Part shown: positions 1-8,423 of the stretch, piece by piece
Position numbering within the stretch: position 1 is the stretch's first letter
Layout: each line of letters starts with the position of its first letter
Assembly (NCBI RefSeq): GCF_003363155.1
Contig: NZ_QRBE01000005.1
Location: forward strand, 186,001-250,000
Source of the DNA: Dyella monticola
Lineage (GTDB): Bacteria; Pseudomonadota; Gammaproteobacteria; Xanthomonadales; Rhodanobacteraceae
Length of the DNA stretch: 64,000 nt
Direction: 5' to 3'
Translations under genes and position numbers: made by a program
Notes under the pieces: generated by a model
Told to the model about the DNA's origin: nothing
The model's input: only the letters and a program-made list of their open reading frames with translations
Databases searched by the model: none

Positions 1-1919
1 ATGCTTTCCTTGCGCTCGTTGGGTCCATCGCCCTTTGGCTTGAGGTCGGCGTACATCGAAGCAATGTTGCCTACTGCACCGCCGGAACCGTTATCGCCAC
101 CCAGAATGGTGAGCGTATCGAGCGTGGCCGGATCATCCTGCAGAATCTTGTTGGCCTTCACCACCATCGCAGCGAGCAGGGTGGGCGAGACATTGGCGTC
201 CGCGCGCAACTCGACCCCGAGCTGGCCGGTATCCTGGTCTGGCATGAAGGTGCCGCCAGCGGTTTTCACGGTGGCCCAGCCCAGCACGATGGTGAGCAGC
301 AGCAGCGTGATCGGTTGCCAGCGCATCAGGCGGCGGTGGTGCATGGCCCAATCCAGTGCGCGCTCGTAGTGACTGTGCAGCCAGCGGTCGAAGCGTATCA
401 ACCGTTGCTCCATGCGCGAAGGTGCCTTGGCCTTGACCGCCTCGGGTCGCAGGAAACGGCCGCATAGCGCCGGTGTGAGCGTGAGCGATACGATGGCCGA
501 GATCACCACCGCCGCCGTCAGCGTCACCGAGAATTCGCGCAACAGCATGATCAGCATATTGTCGCCAAACAACAGCGGAGCGAACACCGCGATCAGCGAC
601 AGCGTGATGGAAATCACCGTGAAACCGATCTCGCGCACGCCACGCAAGGCCGCATCCAGGGGCGCCTCGCCGTGTTCCATATGGCGGAAGATGTTCTCGA
701 TCACCACGATCGCATCGTCCACCACGAAACCAATGCAAAGTACGAGCGCGACCAGCGAGAGGATGTTGAGCGTATAGCCCAGCGACCACATCACCACGAA
801 TGCGCCGGCCAACGAAAGCGGCACGCTGAGCGTGGCGATCAGCGTGGGGCGCAGCCGGCGCAGGAACACCAGCATCACCCCAGCAACCAGGCCGATGCTG
901 ATCAGCAGCGCCACTTCCACTTCATGCAGCGCCGACTTGGTGCTGCGGGTGAAATCGAAGATCGGCGTCATCTGCACATCGGCGGGTAGCAGGCTGCGCA
1001 ATTGCGGCAGCTTGTCGCGCACCGCCTGCGCGGTGGCCACCGCATTGGCTTCTGGCCGCTTGTTGATCACCAGGCCCACGGCGGGCGTGCCGTTGAACCA
1101 CGCGGCTTGATATTTATCCTGTTCGCCGCTGGTGACCTTCGCCACGTCGGACAGGTATACCGGCGCACCGTTGTGGGTGGAGACGACCAGATGCGCGAAA
1201 TCCTCCGGCGTGTGCAGCGCATCGTTGGCGGTGACCGTCATCTGCGTCTGCCCGTTGGTGAGCATGCCTTGCGGCGAGGTGACGTTGGCGGCGACCAGCG
1301 CGTTGCGGATGTCGTTGGCGGTCAGGCCTTTGGCCGCCAGCGCGGAGTTGTTGATATCCACGCGTACCGCATGCGGGGTTCCGCCGAACACTTGCACGCG
1401 AGCCACGCCCGGAATCTGCGCAATGGCCGGGCTGAGCAAGGTGTCGGTGAGATCGTAGAGCTTGTCCGGTGGCAGGCTGGTGGAGGTCAGCGCGACGTGC
1501 AGCACGGGGATCTGCGAGGTGTCGAACTTGAAATACTGCGGAGGACTTGGCAGCGACGTTGGCAGATCGGGCGCGGCGGCGTTGATCGCGGTCTGCACGT
1601 CTTCGGCAAGCTTGTCGACGCTGCGGCCGAAATCGAAGCGCACCATGATGGTGGCGCTGCCCTCGTTGGCGTTGCCGTACATGTCCTGCACACCGGGAAT
1701 ACGGCCCAGGTGGCGTTCCAACGGCGCCAGCACGGTGCTTGCCATGGTCTGCGCACTGGCGCCTGGCTGTGCGACACTGACAAATACGCCTGGGAAATCC
1801 AGCGTAGGCAGTGCCGCCACGCCCAGCATCAGATAGGCGCAGAAGCCGGCGATGGTCAGGCCGATGGCCAGCAGCGACGTGCCGATCGGGCGACGGATAA
1901 TCGGGGCAAAAATATTCAT
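1..1919 (-). CDS. RND multidrug efflux permease, MdtC/HAE1-like (C-terminus outside window)
   Basis: Inner-membrane proton/drug antiporter of the RND superfamily. About 639 residues are visible from ATG at 1919; the frame is still open at base 1, so the last third or more of the usual ~1030 residues lies outside. It starts with the typical MNIFAPIIRRPIGTSLL amphipathic/TM1 segment, and the TM4 proton-relay pair is visible as VVDDAIVVIEN (D401, D402). The N-terminal third reads closer to MdtC than to AcrB (for example INAAAPDLPTSLPSPP). It is downstream of btuB on the same strand, but a 342-bp gap separates them. No membrane fusion protein gene precedes it here, so partners may lie beyond the left edge. 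Substrate unknown. Confidence 0.93.
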   Translation of the reverse strand, partial: MNIFAPIIRRPIGTSLLAIGLTIAGFCAYLMLGVAALPTLDFPGVFVSVAQPGASAQTMASTVLAPLERHLGRIPGVQDMYGNANEGSATIMVRFDFGRSVDKLAEDVQTAINAAAPDLPTSLPSPPQYFKFDTSQIPVLHVALTSTSLPPDKLYDLTDTLLSPAIAQIPGVARVQVFGGTPHAVRVDINNSALAAKGLTANDIRNALVAANVTSPQGMLTNGQTQMTVTANDALHTPEDFAHLVVSTHNGAPVYLSDVAKVTSGEQDKYQAAWFNGTPAVGLVINKRPEANAVATAQAVRDKLPQLRSLLPADVQMTPIFDFTRSTKSALHEVEVALLISIGLVAGVMLVFLRRLRPTLIATLSVPLSLAGAFVVMWSLGYTLNILSLVALVLCIGFVVDDAIVVIENIFRHMEHGEAPLDAALRGVREIGFTVISITLSLIAVFAPLLFGDNMLIMLLREFSVTLTAAVVISAIVSLTLTPALCGRFLRPEAVKAKAPSRMEQRLIRFDRWLHSHYERALDWAMHHRRLMRWQPITLLLLTIVLGWATVKTAGGTFMPDQDTGQLGVELRADANVSPTLLAAMVVKANKILQDDPATLDTLTILGGDNGSGGAVGNIASMYADLKPKGDGPNERKES

Positions 1920-2059
1920 GGCATTACCTGCGCAACCGCGTCAGGCGAGCGCAAGCCACGTCCGCGCGCATCCAGCGCAAGCCGCGGCGCAAGCAAAAAG
2001 AAGGGCACATTCATGGGCACCTTTATGCCTTGGGGGCTAGGAACGCAAATGTGCCTGAA

Positions 2060-2100
2060 GTCCGGCCGTGCCGAAAGGCATGGCCGGGACTTTTTCTTTT
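2060..2100 (+). terminator. Hairpin plus T-run, orphan intrinsic terminator-like
   Basis: Arms tccggccgtgcc and ggcatggccggga close on a GAAA loop and are followed on the plus strand by TTTTTCTTTT. No plus-strand gene ends here. It may block antisense transcription, end an unrecognised small RNA, or be a relic. On the minus strand there is no U-tract after the stem, so it is a poor terminator for btuB. Confidence 0.5.
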
Positions 2101-2149
2101 CACTTAGGCGGAACCAACTGGATTTACGCCTGAACCATGCGGGATTCAG

Positions 2150-2187
2150 TTCCCTCCCCTGCTTGCAGGGGAGGGTTAGGGTGGGGT
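2150..2187. repeat. Palindromic CCCTCCCCTGC..GCAGGGGAGGG repeat, copy 1
   Basis: Inverted arms ccctcccctgc/gcaggggaggg followed by gttagggtgggg. An almost identical element lies at 16597-16637 inside the helicase gene, with degenerate relatives at 18824-18852, 24456-24486 and 51649-51676. It is a dispersed palindrome family with no coding capacity. Confidence 0.7.
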
Positions 2188-2261
2188 CACGCGAGCGAAG
2201 TTCGCGTAGCTGAACGTCACCGCGAGGTTACCCGGCCAATCCCGCTAAGGGCGTTCGCGCA

Positions 2262-4169
2262 TCATTTCGGGCTGTAACGCAACGTCAGGTACCAGGTGCG
2301 GCCAAGCTGGTTGTAGTAGTAGGCCGTTTCATAATGGTGATCGAACACGTTCGCCAGCTTGGCCTCGACCTGCCAGCTCGGCGCGAAGCTGTAGCTGGCG
2401 CGCAGATCGGTGGTGGCGTAGCCGCCCATGCGGTACACGTTGGCGACATCGTCGTAGCGCTTGCCGGAGGCGAAGAACGTCGCCCCGATATTGAACTTGT
2501 CGAAACGGCGGTCGACATCGACGCGCGCCGTACGCTCGGCGCGACGCGGCAGAATGTCGCCGTTGTCCGGCCCGCCATCGTCGTTCTTCGGTTGCAGCAG
2601 CGTCAGATAGCTCTGCACGCGCCAGTCATCCACGTTGAAACCGAACTGCCCTTCGATGCCGCGAATGCGCGCGCGGCTGAGGTTCATCGGGATGAATTCG
2701 CTGTTGAGGGTAATCAGATTGGTGATGCTGGTCTGGTACGCATCCACACCCCAGTTCCAGTGACCGAGCTGCTGGTTGAGGCCGGCCTCGAAGCTGCGCG
2801 AGGTTTCCGGTTTCAGATCCGGATTGGACGTGGGTACACCGCCGAACGCAGGGAAATACAGATCATCGAAGGTCGGCGCGTGAAAAGCGCTGCCGTAGTT
2901 GACGAACAGCGTCGGCCCATTTTCGAAGTGATAGCCCCACGCGGCCGAACCGGTGTTGTGGTTACCGAACTGGTCGTTGTGATCATGGCGCGCCGCAAGC
3001 TGCACTTCGTTCTGGCCGAACGTGCCCTGGTATTGCGCGAAAGTGCCGGTATCGCCGCGTGTGGTTTCTTCGTACGCAGTGTCGCTGGTGATGTGTTCCT
3101 GCTCGTAGTCCACGCCGACGGTCAGCAGTTGATCCGTGCTGAGCGTGATGTCGTTCTGCCATGAGGCCTGGTTGCGGCGCGAATCGAAATAGCCCGTGCC
3201 CATGCGCGCGTCATACACACCGTAGTACGTGCCCTGGTAGAACGTGTTGTCGTCGTCGCGGCTCTGGCCCGCGCTGAGCGTGACTTTCCAGATCGACAGC
3301 GGCGTGAAGCTCAGGCGCGCGCCGGCGACATATTGATCTTCGATGGCGTAATCGCCGGAATAAGGGCTGCCGGCGTATTCCACGTTGCTCTTGCTGCGCA
3401 GCCAGTCGAAGGCCAGTTCGGTGCCATCGTCCCAGCGATAACCAACATTGGCGAAGCCGTTCCAGTTACGGTACGCATCGTTGCGCGGATCGTCCACGAA
3501 GCACGCCACACCCAGTTCGGCCGCGCCCATGCGGCAAGCAGGAATGCCGCCGGTGTATTCGCCGCCGAGGCTCGCGTTGTACCAGAGGTGCGAATCGCCG
3601 CCGGAAACGCCGGCTTGTCCGTTGACATAGCCATGGCTGCCGCCGGTGACGCTGACCGACGGCGAGATGCCGCCATTGGGCTGACCGTGCTTGGTGAAAA
3701 TCTGGATCACGCCGCCGAGCGCATCCGAACCGTACAGGCTGGCGCGCGGGCCGCGCACGATTTCGATGCGATCGATCGCCTCCACCGGAATCTGCTCAAG
3801 CGCCGGCAGGCCGCTGCTGACCGAACCAATACGCACGCCGTCGATCAACACCAGCACATGCGTGGCATTGGTGCCGCGCAGAAACAGTGATGTCTGCTGC
3901 CCGATGCCGCCCGTCTGCGCGAGCGACACGCCTGGTAAACCCGTCAGGAGATCGGCGACCGACGTTGGCTGCAGCCGTTCGATATCTTCGCGCGTGATCA
4001 CCGTGACCGACGACAACGCATCGTTGGCCGTAACGGCCGTGCGCGTGGCGGTCACGACCACCGGCTCAAGCGTGTTGTTGTTCTGATCAGACGTGGATTG
4101 CGCAAAGGCGGCCGGCGCGGCCAGCGACAGCAGCAAGGCCGCTGCGAGCGTGGATTTCTTCAACAGCAT
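2262..4169 (-). CDS. btuB: TonB-dependent vitamin B12 receptor BtuB
   Basis: Outer-membrane receptor, 635 residues, for TonB-powered uptake of cobalamin. The start at 4169 gives a clean signal peptide (MLLKKSTLAAALLLSLAAPAAFAQ) with a GGGGAA Shine-Dalgarno just upstream; the frame stays open 291 bases further, but that part is riboswitch leader. Then come a TonB-box-like LEPVVVTATR, a plug domain (SSVTVITREDIERLQPTSVADLLTGLPGVS, IEIVRGPRASLYGSDALGGVIQI), a 22-strand-type barrel and a terminal aromatic-rich strand ending LTLRYSPK. The assignment as BtuB rather than another siderophore receptor rests on similarity to short BtuB proteins and on the cobalamin riboswitch in its leader. Confidence 0.93.
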   Translation of the reverse strand: MLLKKSTLAAALLLSLAAPAAFAQSTSDQNNNTLEPVVVTATRTAVTANDALSSVTVITREDIERLQPTSVADLLTGLPGVSLAQTGGIGQQTSLFLRGTNATHVLVLIDGVRIGSVSSGLPALEQIPVEAIDRIEIVRGPRASLYGSDALGGVIQIFTKHGQPNGGISPSVSVTGGSHGYVNGQAGVSGGDSHLWYNASLGGEYTGGIPACRMGAAELGVACFVDDPRNDAYRNWNGFANVGYRWDDGTELAFDWLRSKSNVEYAGSPYSGDYAIEDQYVAGARLSFTPLSIWKVTLSAGQSRDDDNTFYQGTYYGVYDARMGTGYFDSRRNQASWQNDITLSTDQLLTVGVDYEQEHITSDTAYEETTRGDTGTFAQYQGTFGQNEVQLAARHDHNDQFGNHNTGSAAWGYHFENGPTLFVNYGSAFHAPTFDDLYFPAFGGVPTSNPDLKPETSRSFEAGLNQQLGHWNWGVDAYQTSITNLITLNSEFIPMNLSRARIRGIEGQFGFNVDDWRVQSYLTLLQPKNDDGGPDNGDILPRRAERTARVDVDRRFDKFNIGATFFASGKRYDDVANVYRMGGYATTDLRASYSFAPSWQVEAKLANVFDHHYETAYYYNQLGRTWYLTLRYSPK

Positions 4170-4289
4170 GGAGGTTCCCCTGCCACGCGTCCCCGCGCGG
4201 CTCAAGAATGAATCAGCCGGCACTGCAGCGAAGAAGGGGAACGGAATGCGGACAGTCAGCGCTGTCACACGACCTCCGTACCTCGCCCA

Positions 4290-4500
4290 CCGCGAGTGCC
4301 AGAACCTGTTCCGGGCCGGTCTCCGGACTTGCGAGTGGCATGCTGCGGAGCATGCTGTCGAACGATGCCTTCCCATGCGGGGCACAGTGGCGTGTGATCG
4401 TTCGGAAATCTCGCTTACCGTTGCGGGGGCAGTGCCGGCCTTGCTGTGCGAACAGCGCACCGGCTTCCCGTTTCATCCCCTTGGGATCAACCGTGGGGAC
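4290..4500 (-). promoter_or_regulatory. Cobalamin (B12) riboswitch in btuB leader
   Basis: Read on the minus strand, the leader carries the hallmark elements in order: GAAACGGGAAGCCGGTG (4459-4475), a CTGCCCCCGCAACGG core followed by GTAAGCGAG (about 4407-4435), and the B12 box CAAGTCCGGAGACCGGCC (about 4314-4331). About 120 nt separate the box from the btuB start, enough for an expression platform. The known effect is that bound cobalamin lowers receptor synthesis. The exact ends are approximate. Confidence 0.95.
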
Positions 4501-4632
4501 ACCTGGAACGGGCGCAACTGTAGCGGGTGGCGCGGTTAGGGGCAATCTGGCCAAGGGTAAATAGGCCTGTAACCCAGCCCATCATCCGGCCTGTGCCAGC
4601 ATGCCCTTGAGCGTTCTACCTCAAGGAGCCCT

Positions 4633-5928
4633 ATGTTCATCCCCTCCAGCGACAGCAGAGCCCATGCAGGATACGTGAGTGCCGCTGACGAACAGGCCGA
4701 TCTGTCACCCGCCGCGCCCAACCCTTTCACCGCACCCGGTCGTGGCAGCCAGCCGTTTGCCGTTTTCTCGGCGACAGCATTTCCAACCGGCGGCACGCAG
4801 AAGGGTTGGGGGGAGGCGGATTCGGCAACGCATGCGTACGTCAGTCCCGACGGTCGATCCAAGACGTGGACCACGATCGGTCAGGATCGCGCGCGCAAAA
4901 ATCACCCCTTCATGCAGAAGGTCGTTCAGTTCAAATCATCATCCGGTCTGACCGTCGTCGATAAAACACGAACCCATTGGACGATCGCGACGTCCAAAGA
5001 CGGTAAGACCAGGGACGTGCACTATCAGACGACGCTGGATGAAGCGGTCTATGACACGAACGGACGGGAATGCGCTCACCACAAGCGTTCGTTCAACGGT
5101 TCGTTCGAGACCGACCAACCGCTCCCGTTCGAGCCTCCTGCTACATGGCGCAGTGAAGAGAGCCGGTTCAACCATGACCGGGCCAGAGCACATCCGGATG
5201 TCCGACGAAGGATGGCTCAAGAAAGCCCAGATGAGCCGGTCTTATCCAGCGTAATCACTGAAGATGAGGCACCCGAAGGCATCGAAGACTCGAAAGCGAC
5301 CCGTGAGCGCTGCGCCAATCGCACAAAGAAGGCCAAGCTTGCCAGGCTGTCGGCTCATCCGGCCGAGCGCAGAGCCGTCAAGAGGGCGCTGCGTAAAGGC
5401 ATTGAAACCGCCACCGCCGCACTTGCACAGGTTGATCGCCATTGGGACGCCAAAACACTCGCGCATATGCGGGAGCTGTTCGGTGATGATGTACAGGGCG
5501 ATGACGTAAGGGCCGACATAAAAGCAAAGCTGGCGAGCACCCTCGATGCCATGAAAAAAACCTGGGGCAACAAAGGGGCGAATATCTATCTCGATGGGTC
5601 GACGGCGCCTACGGAATACACCGCCTATGTCACACGGGAGAAATCCCGTTACACCGGTCAATTGGTGATGTCGAGCTATGTCTTAGAGAACCATCCAGGC
5701 CGTGTGACGCAATCGTTGATACACGAGCACGTCCATTTAGGATGCCATCTGCGCGATCAGTGGTACGTAAAAAGAGATGAGCATGGCGATTTTTATAGAA
5801 AGCCAAAAAGCTGCTCTACCCGTCCACTGCCACCCTTGCGCGCGCAATACGCCGTGAATAACACAGATTCCATTGCCCATGCGGCAACCGTGTTGGCGGC
5901 CAACAAAAACGGTGACCTTGAAGCCTAG
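4633..5928 (+). CDS. Orphan protein with HExxH zinc-peptidase-like motif
   Basis: 431 residues, start chosen at the ATG preceded by AAGGAG (4622-4627). I do not recognise a named family. The N-terminal third is polar with no signal peptide or membrane segment, and the middle is rich in charged helices (residues ~200-300). The C-terminus has HEHVH (H364, E365, H368), fitting HExxH metallopeptidases, followed ~45 residues later by NNTDSIAHA (D412), which recalls the NADSY segment of aspzincin (M35-like) enzymes. Base composition is visibly less GC-rich than the neighbours. Lack of a signal peptide plus a metalloprotease-like C-terminus would fit a secreted effector or toxin, but no secretion gene is adjacent. 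Function is inference only. Confidence 0.75.
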   Translation: MFIPSSDSRAHAGYVSAADEQADLSPAAPNPFTAPGRGSQPFAVFSATAFPTGGTQKGWGEADSATHAYVSPDGRSKTWTTIGQDRARKNHPFMQKVVQFKSSSGLTVVDKTRTHWTIATSKDGKTRDVHYQTTLDEAVYDTNGRECAHHKRSFNGSFETDQPLPFEPPATWRSEESRFNHDRARAHPDVRRRMAQESPDEPVLSSVITEDEAPEGIEDSKATRERCANRTKKAKLARLSAHPAERRAVKRALRKGIETATAALAQVDRHWDAKTLAHMRELFGDDVQGDDVRADIKAKLASTLDAMKKTWGNKGANIYLDGSTAPTEYTAYVTREKSRYTGQLVMSSYVLENHPGRVTQSLIHEHVHLGCHLRDQWYVKRDEHGDFYRKPKSCSTRPLPPLRAQYAVNNTDSIAHAATVLAANKNGDLEA

Positions 5929-5988
5929 TTGGCGCAGCAGGAGTCGCAGCTGCAACATGGAAAGGCCGGCATCGGTTCGGCCCAGCGT

Positions 5989-6741
5989 TCAATCGGTCTG
6001 CAATTCCGCGACGAAGTCGTAGATATCCCCGCGATACCACGAGGTGGTGAATTCCACTACGCGCCCGTCATCCAGGAAGCCGCGCCGCTCGATATGCAGC
6101 CCTGCGCTGCCGGTGGTCACATGCAGCAAACGCGCCTGTCGCGACGCCAGCAACACAGCGCGCAGGCGCTGCAATGCGCGCACGGGGCGGCAATTGTATT
6201 TTTCCAGCGCTTCGTACAGCGAATCGTGCACCTCGTGCGGATCGGGCAGCACGCTCGCCGGCACCACGCTGCGCTCGATCGCCAGCGGCTCGTCCTCGGC
6301 ATAACGCACGCGGTGCAGGCGTGCCACCAGCGCGCCGGGCGAGAGGTTGAGCGCCATGGATTCTTCCGGCGTCACTTCGCCCACGCTGCGCTCGAAGAAC
6401 TCCGAGCGCGGATGCAGGCCGCGGGCGCGCAGGTCCTCGGTGAAGCTGGTCAGGCGCGACATCGGCTTGACGATGCGCTCAGCCACGAAGGTGCCGGCAC
6501 CGTGCCGCTGGGTCAGCAAGCCTTCCTCGACCAGGCCGGAAATAGCTTTGCGCACAGTCACGCGGGACAGACCCAAAGCCTGCGATAAATCGCGTTCGCT
6601 GGGCAACGTCTGGCCAGGCTCGATGTCGCGATGCTGGATCACGTTGCGAATAGCCCGCCGCAGCCGCAGGTAAGCCAGTGGCTGGTGGGTGGTGGTATCG
6701 CGGCTCAGGCGCCGGTATTCCTCGGCCAAGGCATTCTGCAT
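5989..6741 (-). CDS. GntR-family (HutC/UTRA) transcriptional regulator
   Basis: DNA-binding regulator of the HutC subgroup, 250 residues from the ATG at 6741 (an in-frame ATG at 6765 adds 8). Residues ~20-85 form the winged helix (YLRLRRAIRNVIQHRDIEPGQTLPSERDLSQALGLSRVTVRKAI, then GLLTQRHGAGTFVAE). The C-terminal half is a UTRA ligand domain (LARLHRVR..EPLAIERSVVP, ending EFTTSWYRGDIYDFVAEL). It is divergent from zwf, so control of the Entner-Doudoroff genes by a sugar phosphate is the natural inference. A palindrome with half sites TGGTA/TACCA sits in the shared upstream region. Confidence 0.92.
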   Translation of the reverse strand: MQNALAEEYRRLSRDTTTHQPLAYLRLRRAIRNVIQHRDIEPGQTLPSERDLSQALGLSRVTVRKAISGLVEEGLLTQRHGAGTFVAERIVKPMSRLTSFTEDLRARGLHPRSEFFERSVGEVTPEESMALNLSPGALVARLHRVRYAEDEPLAIERSVVPASVLPDPHEVHDSLYEALEKYNCRPVRALQRLRAVLLASRQARLLHVTTGSAGLHIERRGFLDDGRVVEFTTSWYRGDIYDFVAELQTD

Positions 6742-6856
6742 AGATGCGAACCATACCAATGACAAACCACTGCCACAACTGCAGTTCTCCCACCGAGGCC
6801 GGCCTGCTTAGGAAAAATTTGCATACGTTTGCACTGCACAAGGGACTGGTATTGCC

Positions 6857-6875
6857 TGGTATAGCATTGGTACCA
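6857..6875. promoter_or_regulatory. Candidate GntR/HutC operator upstream of zwf
   Basis: TGGTA-N9-TACCA palindrome inside three TGGTAT/TGGTAC direct half sites spaced about 10-11 bp (6847-6875). HutC-type regulators such as NagR/DasR are known to bind TGGTnTAnACCA-like palindromes. It lies between the divergent regulator and zwf, 57 bases before the zwf start. Confidence 0.5.
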
Positions 6876-6932
6876 TCGGAGTCCCCCGGCGGACGCGCTG
6901 CGCGGCCGCCCGCAAGCCAATAGAGGTGAGTT

Positions 6933-8423
6933 GTGACTGCACCCGCACTACCGGTCGATCTGTTTGACCTGGTGATTTTCGGCGGCACTGGCGATCTGGC
7001 CGTTCGCAAATTGCTTCCTGCCCTCTTCCACCGCTTTGCCGACGGGCAGATCCAGCCCGGCAGCCGCATCATCGGCGTGGCCCGCGAAGGCCTGGATGAC
7101 GATGGTTACCGCGCGCAGGTCCGCGCCGCACTCAATGGCGCGGCCGACAAGCAGGGCGACAAGCTCAACGATTTCCTCAAGCGGGTGCATTACCGCCCGC
7201 TTGATGCGCGCAAGGACAACGGCTGGGACGATTTCGCCAAGCTGATGGGCGAATGTCCCGATCACGTGCGCGTGTTCTACCTGTCCACCTCGCCCGAGTT
7301 GTTTGTCGACATCTGCCAACGCCTGGGCGGCTATGGCCTCAACAAGGGCCAGTCGCGCGTGGTGCTGGAGAAGCCGATCGGCCACGACCTGGCCAGCGCC
7401 AACCGCATCAACGACGATGTGGGCCAGGTGTTTGCCGAATCGCAAACCTTCCGTATCGACCATTACCTCGGCAAGGAAACGGTGCAGAACCTCCTGGCGT
7501 TGCGTTTCGGCAACGCCCTGTTCGAGCCGCTGTGGAACGCCGGGCATATCGATCACGTGCAGATCACTGTGGCCGAAACGCTCGGCGTGGGTCGTCGCGG
7601 CCCGTATTACGACCACGCCGGCGCGCTGCGTGACATGGTGCAGAACCATATGCTGCAGCTTCTGTGCATGGTGGCGATGGAGCCGCCCGCTTCACTGTCG
7701 CCCGATGCCGTGCGCGACGAAAAGCTCAAGGTGCTGCACGCGCTCAAGCCCATCAACGAGACCAATGCCGCGCAGCTCACCGTGCGCGGCCAGTACCGCG
7801 CAGGCGCTGCCGAAGGGCAGAGCGTGCCGGGCTACATCGACGATCTGAATGCCGACGCCAAGTCGAAGGTGGAGAAATCCGGTACCGAAACCTTCGTCGC
7901 ACTCAAGGCGGAAATCGCCAACTGGCGCTGGTCCGGCGTACCGTTCTACCTGCGCACCGGCAAGCGGCTGGCTGACCGCGTATCGGAAATCGTGGTGGCG
8001 TTCAAGCCGGTGCCGCATTCCATCTTCACCGCATCGGCCGGCCCGCTCGCGCAGAACCGCCTGGTCCTGCGCCTGCAGCCGGATGAAGGCGTGAAGCTGT
8101 GGCTCACCATCAAACACCCCGGCCCCGGTGGGCTGCGCCTGCGCCATGTGCCGCTGGATATGAGCTTTGCCGAAGCCTTCGGCGTGCAGCAGCCCGATGC
8201 GTACGAACGCCTGCTGCTCGACGTGGTGCGCGGCAACCCGACCTTGTTCATGCGCCGCGACGAAGTGGAAGCGGCATGGCGCTGGGCCGATCCGATCCTG
8301 GCCGCGTGGGCGGCAGGCGGCGAAGCGCCGCGTCCGTACACCTCCGGCACCTGGGGCCCGAGCGCTGCAGTGGCCTTGATCGAACGCGACGGCCGCACCT
8401 GGGACGAGGATTTCGAGCAGTGA
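6933..8423 (+). CDS. zwf: Glucose-6-phosphate 1-dehydrogenase
   Basis: Oxidises glucose 6-phosphate to 6-phosphogluconolactone with NAD(P)+, the first cytosolic step of the Entner-Doudoroff and oxidative pentose phosphate routes. 496 residues, normal length. Start is GTG, with AGAGGTGAG upstream. The nucleotide fold GGTGDLAVRKLLPALF is at residues 17-32, and the substrate signature RIDHYLGKETVQN carries H177 and K181. It is first of the zwf-pgl-edd-eda series, and its stop overlaps the pgl start. Confidence 0.98.
   Translation: MTAPALPVDLFDLVIFGGTGDLAVRKLLPALFHRFADGQIQPGSRIIGVAREGLDDDGYRAQVRAALNGAADKQGDKLNDFLKRVHYRPLDARKDNGWDDFAKLMGECPDHVRVFYLSTSPELFVDICQRLGGYGLNKGQSRVVLEKPIGHDLASANRINDDVGQVFAESQTFRIDHYLGKETVQNLLALRFGNALFEPLWNAGHIDHVQITVAETLGVGRRGPYYDHAGALRDMVQNHMLQLLCMVAMEPPASLSPDAVRDEKLKVLHALKPINETNAAQLTVRGQYRAGAAEGQSVPGYIDDLNADAKSKVEKSGTETFVALKAEIANWRWSGVPFYLRTGKRLADRVSEIVVAFKPVPHSIFTASAGPLAQNRLVLRLQPDEGVKLWLTIKHPGPGGLRLRHVPLDMSFAEAFGVQQPDAYERLLLDVVRGNPTLFMRRDEVEAAWRWADPILAAWAAGGEAPRPYTSGTWGPSAAVALIERDGRTWDEDFEQ

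Larger units (their letters stand above)
1920..2261. other. Intergenic region between btuB and the RND gene
   Basis: No convincing gene. It holds a GC-rich hairpin with a T-run on the plus strand (2060-2100) and a palindromic CCCTCCCCTGC repeat (2150-2187). A 14-bp string at 2126-2139 (acgcctgaaccatg) also occurs at 46621, with no obvious promoter context here. Confidence 0.6.

Noticed and set aside
2126-2139. 14-bp match to the sequence just before the tpsB PHO-like block
   Set aside because: Shares only the flank (acgcctgaaccatg), not the PHO-like repeat or the GGTTCA-N18-GGTCTA pair, and no gene is suitably placed.
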